From Mycoemilia scoparia (taxonomy: Eukaryota; Kickxellomycota; Kickxellomycetes; Kickxellales; Kickxellaceae), in the NCBI GenBank assembly GCA_027575805.1, contig JANBPU010000371.1:1-14437 (forward strand): DNA of 14,437 nucleotides. The letters are read 5' to 3'. Below the pieces are notes generated by a model. It saw nothing but the letters and a program-made list of their open reading frames with translations, was not told the origin of the DNA and ran no database searches. Shown here one piece after another: positions 1 to 6,980 of this stretch. How positions within the stretch are numbered: the stretch's first letter is position 1; the number at the start of each line of letters is the position of its first letter. Position numbers and translations under genes: made by a program.

Positions 1-106
1 TGCGTGCAAGGCATGGCAAAGCGACTGCTCCAAAAATTGGCATAAATACATATCCACATCTTCCCTCAAACAGCATCTTTATTTTCCCTCCCATCTCTGC
101 ACTCAT
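1..106 (-). CDS. Possible N-terminal part of an unidentified protein, cut by the window edge
   Basis: On the minus strand an ATG at 106-104 opens a frame that stays open for 35 codons to the window edge. It begins MSAEMGGKIKMLFEGRCGY and continues with a hydrophobic stretch rich in F, V, A and L. An in-frame TGA lies just upstream (118-116), so this ATG would be the first usable start, and A at -3 is acceptable context. I recognise no domain. All three minus-strand frames are largely open here, so the open frame is weak evidence. The plus strand has a competing short reading frame ending at TAA 43-45. It could equally be non-coding leader sequence. Confidence 0.2.
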   Translation of the reverse strand, partial: MSAEMGGKIKMLFEGRCGYVFMPIFGAVALPCLAR

Positions 107-130
107 TTCTATCAATCAAAAGTGATTCAG

Positions 131-309
131 GTATGTGTATCCAAATAAATATTTACCTGATATGCCTCTATACCAAAACTAAAGCACTATATTTGTATAT
201 TTATATAACATTCATCGGCATTTCCACTACAGGAATAATGGCAGAGAGTAATTGTTTGAACTCGGCAATTAATTATATCATAATATTCGTAGCCATGTAC
301 ATCATTTAA
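131..309 (+). other. Possible spliced leader with a 23-codon ORF
   Basis: A pyrimidine-rich tract at 60-115 is followed by a good donor (CAG/GTATGT, GT at 131) and a good acceptor (CTACAG, ending at 232). Together they define a possible 102-nt intron. Five bases after the acceptor an ATG at 238 opens a 23-codon ORF (MAESNCLNSAIN..., stop TAA 307-309). The arrangement resembles a 5' UTR intron placed just before a start codon. No longer gene can be joined onto it with confidence, because the downstream frames at 336-410 and 358-570 each meet stops. The splice signals look real; the product is unknown. Confidence 0.2.
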
Positions 310-678
310 CAATAAATATCATTCTATAAAAATAGGACACGACCAAAGATCGATTAAAGGCCCTTACAACAGCTGCCCTCAGTGGCCTCTGCCCTGAGAC
401 GAACCCTTGAAATGGTCTTCAACAATGATAGCAGCCATCACTAAACTATATTTAGAGATGATTTTCTACACCTGGAGGAATCACACAACAACCCAAGATC
501 AGGCATAGCAAACTTAGCCTCTACAGAGTTTCTATTGCAACCAAATTTTAATTCCAAAGCAAAGCAGATATAACAGCCAATGTTGTTTCTTTCAGGAATG
601 TTGCTAGCTAAATCTGATCATACGAGAATTTATACTCATCAACTTTAGATCTTATAAAAGAATAATATACAAACGCAC
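310..678. other. Spacer with no confident gene
   Basis: No supported gene. A plus-strand frame from 358 to 573 is open except for a single TAA at 442-444. The sequence TTGTTTCTTTCAG ending near 595 looks like a splice acceptor without an obvious donor. This could be a decayed gene or chance. Confidence 0.3.
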
Positions 679-684
679 TTTATT
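679..684 (-). terminator. Probable polyadenylation signal of the FYV7-like gene
   Basis: AATAAA on the minus strand, about 100 nt past the FYV7 stop codon (789-787), in AT-rich sequence. It is the nearest canonical hexamer I see downstream of the gene. Confidence 0.45.
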
Positions 685-786
685 ATTTTTGTTCTTTTCG
701 GCCACGCACATAGAAATATAACCAAATGTATGTAGTAGTAATTAAAACCATATATGAATAATAAAGAGAATGTAGGTGGTGGTGGA

Positions 787-1927
787 TCATGTGTTTTTGA
801 TTTTTTGCAACAAGTGATCAATATGATTAGCCATCTTAGGTTGACCTTTCTTTGTCTTTTTATTCAATTTCTTGAATGTTTGTTTCCTTTTCTTTTCGCA
901 CTCTTCGATCTGTTTCTGCTTTCGCTGAAATTCCTCTTCTCTTGCTTTCTTTTCAGCAATTCTGTCTAATTTTCTTTGTTTCTGTTCTGCGATTATGTTT
1001 GAATAAGGATGTTGATGGTTGTGGCGGCTCCTTGGAACTCTTTGCTGCTTATGTGTTGGTGGTGACTCTTTTTTCTATAACGTGGGTTTGGATAAATTGA
1101 TCCTCAGTTAGAAATATCAATATATGTATATAAGGTTTTGAAAATATAATAATAGGGATGAATAATTCCTGGATAATAGTGTGGTTGTGATGGTGGCTTT
1201 GTATGTTTATGTCATGCAAGTGGGACTCTCTTCTTCTTTGCATAAATATATTTGGATAAATGTATGTGGGAAAGTATGACATGGCTTACAATTTTCGAAG
1301 TTGAGGACTTTTGGTTTAGACTGCTGCTGTTGCTACTACTGACGTCACTATCAATATCCTCATCATCATCATTATCATTTTCGCCTCTATCTGATTCATT
1401 GCCATTCAACGACTTTTTGGTATTTTCGCCTTTAGAAACCTGTTTATCCTCGTCGCCCATTAGTAACTATTATAAACGCAATGATAATAAAATAGAGCAA
1501 TATATAATTAGACGCCAATAAGTAATAAATTCAAACAACATAATAAAGAGCAACTTACTTTGTGCAAGAACTCAGACTGCTGTTCATCGTCCATTTCAAT
1601 TGCCTGATGGTCTCCATTCTCACCGTCATCATGTTTTTCGATCTGCTTAAAGTATTTTCGACGAACATTTGATCTTTGATTCTTTTCGGTCTTTTTCTTG
1701 ACCACTATTATTATGGTCATATGAGTTACAATATTAACACCCGCAATGATTGATTGATAGGTTCATGTTTACCCAAATATGCATTATATGTGATTTTAGT
1801 TGTAGTAGCAAGGCTTACATTGTCTTTGGTATGGTGTCAAATTACGAAAGCCTCTGCTGTTATGTCTTTGGCCATTACCCCCACGGCCACGGCCACGACC
1901 ATGGCCTCCTCTTCCACGGGATTCCAT
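787..1927 (-). CDS. FYV7: Fyv7-like rRNA-processing protein, four exons
   Basis: The family acts in the nucleolus in processing pre-rRNA toward 18S rRNA (known for yeast Fyv7). Exons are 1927-1819, 1704-1559, 1466-1290 and 1074-787. Introns are 1818-1705 (GTAAGC...TAG), 1558-1467 (GTAAGT...TAG) and 1289-1075 (GTAAGC...TAG, with CTAAC branch-like sequence). Exon lengths of 109, 146, 177 and 288 nt join in frame to 239 residues. Residues 1-25 are an arginine/glycine-rich RGG-like tail, followed by FRNLTPYQRQ, a basic segment with RRKYFKQIEKHDD, an acidic/serine-rich spacer (about residues 90-140), and a charged, probably coiled-coil C-terminus. That C-terminus carries the family hallmark KKTKKGQPKM then HIDHLLQKIK just before the stop. 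The start ATG has A at -3 and a TATA box about 130 bp upstream. The exon 3 acceptor could alternatively be at 1440 (in frame, nine residues shorter). Assignment rests on the C-terminal motif and the RKYF segment. Confidence 0.85.
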
Positions 1928-2059
1928 TATATTATTAGAATCAATCTTTATATTTTTAGGCGTTCTTTTATGCAAATTCCCGCTCGGTAATTACTGCTGA
2001 ATTCTTTGCAATTACTTTGGAATGTGGATTAACTTGGCTTGTTCGCTATTGATGTTGCT

Positions 2060-2067
2060 TATTTATA
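2060..2067 (-). promoter_or_regulatory. TATA box upstream of the FYV7-like gene
   Basis: TATAAATA on the minus strand, about 130 bp upstream of the ATG at 1927, would allow a 5' UTR of roughly 100 nt. A TATATATATA run lies just upstream (about 2080-2091). Confidence 0.4.
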
Positions 2068-2298
2068 GCGACAGATAATATATATATATATCAGAGTTTT
2101 ATAAGAATATGAGCAAAAAGTGATTCAATAATAATCAATCGAAACAACAGCACTTTCCATCCAAAAAATTAAGTGAAATGTTCTAGTAGATCCAAGCCAA
2201 GCAAAATAAAATAAAAATCACGTGATCATTGATTACAAATTAAATTTACTTCAGGTAATTAAACCCTATAAAAATTCAGTGGATCAGCTGGTTGGTCA

Positions 2299-2331
2299 CC
2301 AGGTTCTGCAGCAGGTTCTGCAGCAGCAGTC
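2299..2331. repeat. Short tandem repeat of CAGGTTCTGCAG units
   Basis: The 12-mer CAGGTTCTGCAG occurs twice back to back and runs into CAGCAG. It is non-coding; the surrounding 2070-2410 sequence shows no gene. Confidence 0.6.
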
Positions 2332-2410
2332 GTTAAATCCATCAGCCCCCAGAAATGACATAATTGCTTGTTGCCACAAAATAAATTAAAAAAAATAAAC
2401 CGCCACAAGA

Positions 2411-2683
2411 GTGGTTATCTTTGAAGGGCAACCATTTGCTAATAAACTGTGATCACTCATTTGGTAGAATCTCATTCAAAGGGGTATACCCGAATAATAC
2501 CTTGGATAATAGTCAATAGTCTGGCAAATTCTAGCTAAAACGTATGTATGGCTTATGGGCTGATTTTCAGGGAATGGATGAGGGTGCCAGTCTGTTCCCT
2601 TTTGGAGGAGAGCTTCCCATTTGGTTGTGATTTCCTCTATAATCGTTGGCTACCAAAAGATGCCTTCACAAATCATGATCCAC
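2411..2683 (+). mobile_element. MITE-like element, longest copy (about 273 bp)
   Basis: The left end (GTGGTTATCTTTGAAGGGC) and the reverse complement of the right end (GTGGATCATGATTTGTGAAGGC) are diverged versions of the terminal inverted repeat seen sharply at 13788-13909. Internal blocks recur elsewhere in the window: GGATAATAGTCAATAG..CTAGCTAAAACG, TATGGCTTATGGGCTGATTT, GTCTGTTCCCTTTTGGAGGAGAG, and CATTTGG..GTGATT..CTCTATAATCGTTGG. It is the only copy with both ends and the full internal sequence. The strand symbol for all copies follows the orientation of the CATTTGGC..GATTGCCCCTAT block. No transposase is encoded. Confidence 0.65.
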
Positions 2684-3167
2684 AACAATGCATAAATCTA
2701 GAAAATAGTTGCCATGATCATAGGTTTTCAAAAGCTCAAGGTAACAACCCAAACTTTTATCTCCCTCACTCTGTGACATACTGACACAAGAGAAAACATC
2801 ATTTTTGATCAATCGCAAAATAGTATCCCTTCCCCTGATATTTATACACACAGACGCCGACTGACATAGCTGTGCATGTGTATATTATATAGATATAGAC
2901 CAATTGGATTTATACCTTTTTAAAGAATTTTCCATGAAATCAGCCATAACGTCATTCTTAACCAATATAAAAATACTGACAGAGTGAAATAGAAATGGGT
3001 GGAATTTAGCTAATAAAAAGCTATAATTACTGTAGTAGTCCTAATAGTGATGAATGATGGATCAATGTGTTTTATCCTAGAGTATAATAATCGGATGAAT
3101 ATACAAACAAGCTGGGCGAGTAAGTAAACTATAAGGAAAAGGAAGAGTGTATCAGAACTGTAAATAA

Positions 3168-3188
3168 TCTCTCTCTCTCTCTCTCTCT
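3168..3188. repeat. (TC)n microsatellite
   Basis: About ten TC units, immediately before a MITE copy. Confidence 0.9.
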
Positions 3189-3197
3189 TTTGCAGCA

Positions 3198-3346
3198 ATA
3201 TGGGAGATAATTTTTGAAGGGTGAATATTTGGCAGAATCTCCTTAAAGGTAAACCAGAACAATATCTATATTGGATAATGGCCAATGATCCGTCAGGCTC
3301 CAGCCAAAGTGTATGGCTACCTATGGGCTGATTTGCAAGGATTATA
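3198..3346 (+). mobile_element. MITE-like element, long form, right half missing
   Basis: It starts with the left terminal repeat ATATGGGAGATAATTTTTGA followed by AGGGTGAATATTTGGCAGAATCTCC. It continues with the long-form interior (TTGGATAATGGCCAATGATC, CCAGCCAAAGTGTATGGC, TATGGGCTGATTTGCAAGGA) in the order seen at 2411-2683. At about 3344 the sequence switches into a second, complete short copy, and the first element's right half is not found beyond it. This suggests insertion plus deletion, or recombination between copies. Confidence 0.65.
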
Positions 3347-3435
3347 TGGGCAATAATTTTTGAAGGGTGAATATTTATAGAAGCAATCCCAGCCAAATGA
3401 GCGACTCTATAGCCCTTCAAAAATAACCACTCATT
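3343..3435 (-). mobile_element. MITE-like element, short form (about 93 bp)
   Basis: Bounded by TATATGGGCAATAATTTTTG and, on the other side, CTTCAAAAATAACCACTCAT. The interior AGCAATCCCAGCCAAATGAG..GACTCTATAGC is nearly the same as the copies at 11346 and 12658. It lies directly against the truncated long copy. Confidence 0.7.
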
Positions 3436-3890
3436 TGAAAGTTTAAAAACTAAACGTCTCTATTGCCATGCGAGCTTTATACTCTACTTGTTCATGGGAA
3501 TTGAAAAATTCGATACACACACGCATGGCCATGTGTGGATGGATCACCTAAAGAAAATCCGGGCTATACAGATCAGCTCTACATTCTTTACTCACATGGC
3601 GTGAATTTAACAAAGCCAGCTCATAGGCCGGATGTAAATGGAGCCAAGACTTTATTGACTGTCATAAACCAAGTATGTGTGAAGTTGATCCCACAAAAAT
3701 ATGCTGTCAATCAATGTGGTATGTGTGCCTTAGAGAGACAGACAGAAAACGGGGGGATTGCTGACAAGGTATTGGTCAATAATTAACGGCCACCACACAC
3801 AAGCATTGCAACCATTATAGCAACGCATGTGTGCATATCGAAATAATAGGCTTATAAAATCTCCCCGCCATGACAGACATTCGATAATGA
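3436..3890. other. Spacer without supported gene
   Basis: No gene seen. There is a near-palindrome around 3519-3540 (CACACGCATGGCCATGTGTG), and related CACACA/GCATGTGTGCA strings recur near 3792 and 3824. An open frame at 3535-3786 has no recognisable domain and is probably chance. Confidence 0.5.
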
Positions 3891-4010
3891 ATGTGGGTCA
3901 CTATTTTTGAAGGACCAATTTTCACAAGTAGGCCAGCTTCATCATGTATATTGGCCAGCCCATATTATTATGTATACTCTGCTTTGGCCCTTCAAAAATA
4001 ATCTCCCATA
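3891..4010. mobile_element. MITE-like element, diverged interior (about 120 bp)
   Basis: The left end ATGTGGGTCACTATTTTTGA and the reverse complement of the right end TATGGGAGATTATTTTTGAA form clear terminal inverted repeats. The interior (GGCCAGCTTCATCATG..ATTGGCCAGCCC) differs from the other short copies, so this is a second internal type of the same family or a different deletion product. Confidence 0.65.
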
Positions 4011-4102
4011 CGAGGGTATGTGGTGTATGGCTATTGGTAAAGAGCAGCTGGTGGTTGCTTTAAGACAGCAGGGCTGGCCGTAAGGATTTACACACACATA
4101 CC

Positions 4103-4213
4103 ATGCAGCAGGATACCCTGCGTCTAGTTACACTTGAGCTGGTGACTGTAGTACCAATGGTGATAGTACTAGTAGTAGCAGTGGCTATGATGGGATTTCT
4201 TCAAGAGGCATAA
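4103..4213 (+). CDS. Possible 36-residue hydrophobic micro-ORF
   Basis: ATG at 4103 opens a 36-codon frame to TAA at 4211-4213. After MQQDTLRLVTLELVTVV the residues are almost all V, I, L, A and M (about residues 13-33), enough for one membrane span, then GFLQEA. Part of the hydrophobic run comes from a low-complexity GTAGTA tract (about 4165-4180), so the composition may be accidental. No promoter or relative is visible. Very tentative. Confidence 0.12.
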   Translation: MQQDTLRLVTLELVTVVPMVIVLVVAVAMMGFLQEA

Positions 4214-4380
4214 CTATACATACTGACTAAGAAAGAATAGCGGACATACGGAAAATTGGATATAAAATCATAATGGTCGGAGCAATGCGAACGAATCACA
4301 ACCTGTGGGTACAAAGTATTAGTTTGATATGCAAAATAAAACTCCATACTAATTATGTGCGGCTTCCTACAACAATTATA

Positions 4381-4503
4381 CATATCAATAGTAATTTTTG
4401 AAGGGCGAGTATTTACTAGTTAAACAGGGCATACATTTGGCCGTGATTGCCCCTATAATCATTGGCCACCAAAAGTCACACTTCAAAAATCATCATTCAC
4501 ATT
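4381..4503 (+). mobile_element. MITE-like element, short form (about 120 bp)
   Basis: Left end CATATCAATAGTAATTTTTG then AAGGGCGAGTATTTACTAG; right end CACACTTCAAAAATCATCAT. The interior ACATTTGGCCGTGATTGCCC and CTATAATCATTGGCCACCAA matches the right half of the long copy at 2411-2683 and, reverse-complemented, the copy at 13788-13909. It looks like a long element that lost its left interior. Confidence 0.7.
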
Positions 4504-4530
4504 CATTATTATTCTAGACTGGAGGAATTT

Positions 4531-4670
4531 GAATGGCAGAGTAGTCTCCTCTAGAAGCAATCATCACCGAGTCTCTACTTAAAACGTGTGGGCTATGGGC
4601 TGGTTTGCAGAGAATGTGCGAAGATACCTCTGTCTGTTCCCTTTTGGTAGAGACCTACTTGCCAAATAGG
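4531..4670 (+). repeat. Fragment of the long MITE form, interior only
   Basis: Similar to the interior at 2411-2683 and 11871-12027: GGCAGAGTAGTCTCCTCTA, AATCATCACCGAG, GGGCTATGGGCTGGTTTGCA, GTCTGTTCCCTTTTGGTAGAG. No terminal repeats flank it. A stretch present in the 11871 copy (about 25-30 bp after CTCCTCTA) is missing. Confidence 0.55.
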
Positions 4671-6353
4671 TCATGTAGCCGAGAGTTAATTATAGCTAGC
4701 AATTAAGAATCAGCCAATTAAATAAAATCTAAGATACATGGCCATATCTGAAAAACAAAGCTCAATGATTTTTTCTGGGACAGATTTAAATTACAGATCG
4801 AATAGATATGGAGAGATTATTTCCCACTCATTAGCCGTTGCTAGGGAAAAGTCAGCTGAAAAAACATTGTCCCCACACTCATCCCCCACAGTGATACAGA
4901 ATGATGCAAGAGCTTGTTTTATAGTCAGCCAGTGGGAGAAAGAAAAAGCCAGGTCGAAAAGAGTCCGAATAACTTGTAATCGGAATCATCGTAGCCAATC
5001 GTTTGGCTGTGTGGGTATGTGTGCGTTACTATTAACTCAGAAGCAAGCATGACCAGCCCCCACCACCGCCAAAAAGGTAGGGCACGTACATACAATTTAC
5101 ATCACACAATAACCCTTGTAGGGGAATAGCAGATGCCGCTGCCGCTGATGCAGATGGTGGTGGCGGAGAGCCCCTTGGCCATGCCATTATATTCGATCCA
5201 GACAGGGCATCGTATGGCCTGTGGGTGGAGATGGAGATGACAGGCTGCTTGGTTATTGGGCCACAACGGGTTTTGCCGCTTGAGCCTGAACTAGGAATGC
5301 CCTCTTCCTACCCATTAAATCTGGCATATATTTCAGCAGCGGTGGTATGCTGATATGCATGATGGCGGCCCATTAGCAATCCTTCTCAGCCAATCTAACT
5401 AGCAGCTCCACCACGCCTCTCTTACTAATTGTGTCCAAGCAGGAAGCTGTTTAGAGCGAGAAGGCAATGGTGGGTTGGTACTTATCTGTATCATCAGCAG
5501 TCATAATTGTAGACATGGTAGCGGTGCCTCTTCGGAGCACCGGCGAATTAGGAAAATAAGGGGGCTCATTTGGATGTCGTCAGCTTAGGCCTGACTGACT
5601 ACTGTGTGCAAAAGCCAGGATATATTCCATAAACGAAAAGTGAGCCATGGATGTGTGCGTGGTTGGGGGTTTAATGACGAAGAGGGAGAGAAGACGAGGT
5701 CTGCAGACACTAATCAGCAAGCCTCAAAAGGTCATTTGGTGTTTTCGGCAGTAATAGTAACGAAAAAGATCATTGTGGCCAATCCTCGCTCGCTTTATCG
5801 TTCGCATAATTCCATATCCGTGTGTGTAAAGGAGTCACATAATGGGAGCTCGGGCTCATTCATTCTCACGTTGGTATGGTTGTTCTTTGGGACCATCCAG
5901 GTAACAACAACAACAGCAACAGCAGCAATAATAAAGCACGGCTGTTTGGCAAAGGGTTACGATAAGCTGAATCCAAAAAGACGGGAGATGTGGTTTGTCT
6001 TCGTATCAGACGGGCCCAAGCCGAAGCCCAAACCCAAATATTATTGTCGCTGATAATCACAGCGGCTACAACAGCCCTTTCTTCATTATAGAACAGTGCT
6101 GGAATAAAAACCACCACTAAAACCAGAGCCTCCTTTAATATTGGCCGATCCACGGTGAATAACCCCTCCCCCTCACAGAGTCGATCTGGGCTCTGTTCTG
6201 AACTTTTACAAGGTTCACAACACCCCTGAATGAATGACTTGCTGACTGACAAACTGATTAACCAAGCATAACAACTGTGCTGCCACTCCTTTGCTGCTGG
6301 GTGACCTTTTATCAATCAATTGCTTAATGGCTGATGACTGGCCCTTTTCCATG
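4671..6353. other. Long spacer upstream of the transcription factor gene
   Basis: No convincing gene. The part at about 5040-5560 is visibly richer in G and C than its surroundings and contains a stop-free plus-strand frame of about 92 codons (about 5078-5350) with no ATG at its head and no motif I recognise. A CAA/CAG trinucleotide run (5902-5933) creates a poly-leucine frame on the minus strand. Open frames at 4738-5052, 5604-6053 (plus) and 5866-6315 (minus) have no recognisable domains and overlap each other. The region may hold distant regulatory sequence for the 6981 gene. Confidence 0.4.
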
Positions 6354-6980
6354 TGCTGCTTGTCTCTCTCTCGCCTATAATCATCTCCACCTAAGATACT
6401 CTTACTCACTTTTTTGTACACACAAAGCTAACTAACTGGCTGCTGCTGTCTTCCCTTTGGTTAATATCTTGCGGGCCCGCAGTCAACCTCTTTAATTTTT
6501 ACTCTTTGGTTCTCTTCCTACTTTTTTCTTTCCAATATTTTTCCATCTATCTAATCTTTTAAACTTTTAAATCTTTTCGGTCTTTAAAATACCATTCTTT
6601 TAACCAATTTTATCACGATATTGCTACTACCACTATCACTACTAGCATATATTTATATAATAACTCCCCTCGCATATATTCGCCCAGTCCTTCACAGATA
6701 GACACAGTGCTCCTAGCATATATCAAGAACCCTGTTTAATCTCTCATCCTTCTCGTCATCAATATTATTATTATTATCATCATCATCATCATCATCGTTC
6801 CTGAAAGAGTGATATAAATACATTTAAAATTCCTACTACTATTCTCTATCGTGGTGGCTTCCCTTTCCCTAACTTTCCCTCCTTCATTATTATTATCCTT
6901 ACACTTATATACCCCCTGAATAAATTGGAAACTACACTCTAATTTTAAATTTATATAAACCTCATTATTCCGAAATAACC
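6354..6980 (+). promoter_or_regulatory. Pyrimidine-rich, ATG-free leader of the transcription factor gene
   Basis: Between the ATG at 6351 and the start codon at 6981 there is no ATG in any plus-strand frame for 627 nt, although the region is AT-rich. It is dominated by C and T (for example CTCTTCCTACTTTTTTCTTT) and contains TATA-like sequences near 6645-6660 and 6956. The pattern fits a long 5' UTR, or promoter plus 5' UTR, kept free of upstream start codons so that scanning ribosomes reach 6981. Where transcription begins cannot be read here. Confidence 0.5.
6761..6797. repeat. (ATT)n-(ATC)n compound microsatellite
   Basis: About five ATT units run into about seven ATC units in the leader of the downstream gene. 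Length changes here would alter the 5' leader but add no ATG. Confidence 0.85.

Noticed and set aside
1..45. Plus-strand frame ending at TAA 43-45 as the C-terminus of an upstream gene
   Set aside because: Only 14 codons are visible, the minus strand is also open, and no motif is present.
754..1100. Plus-strand open frames over 754-1100
   Set aside because: They are antisense to the last FYV7 exon, whose reading has a recognisable family motif.
2548..2784. Frame beginning MAYGL, matched by one beginning MAYGP at 11955
   Set aside because: Both lie in copies of the same repeat; the shared start is repeat sequence, and the frames diverge at once after the repeat.
3010..3420. 136-codon minus-strand frame
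   Set aside because: It runs through two MITE copies and a TC microsatellite (poly-RE stretch).
3535..3786. 83-codon plus-strand frame
   Set aside because: No domain, no splice or promoter context, and ordinary length for chance in this composition.
4738..5052. 104-codon plus-strand frame
   Set aside because: Unrecognised, mixed composition, no supporting signals; it may be chance, though I cannot exclude a lineage-specific gene.
5604..6315. Overlapping 149-codon frames on both strands (5604-6053 plus, 5866-6315 minus)
   Set aside because: They overlap on opposite strands, contain no domain, and the minus frame is lengthened by a poly-leucine run from a CAA/CAG microsatellite.
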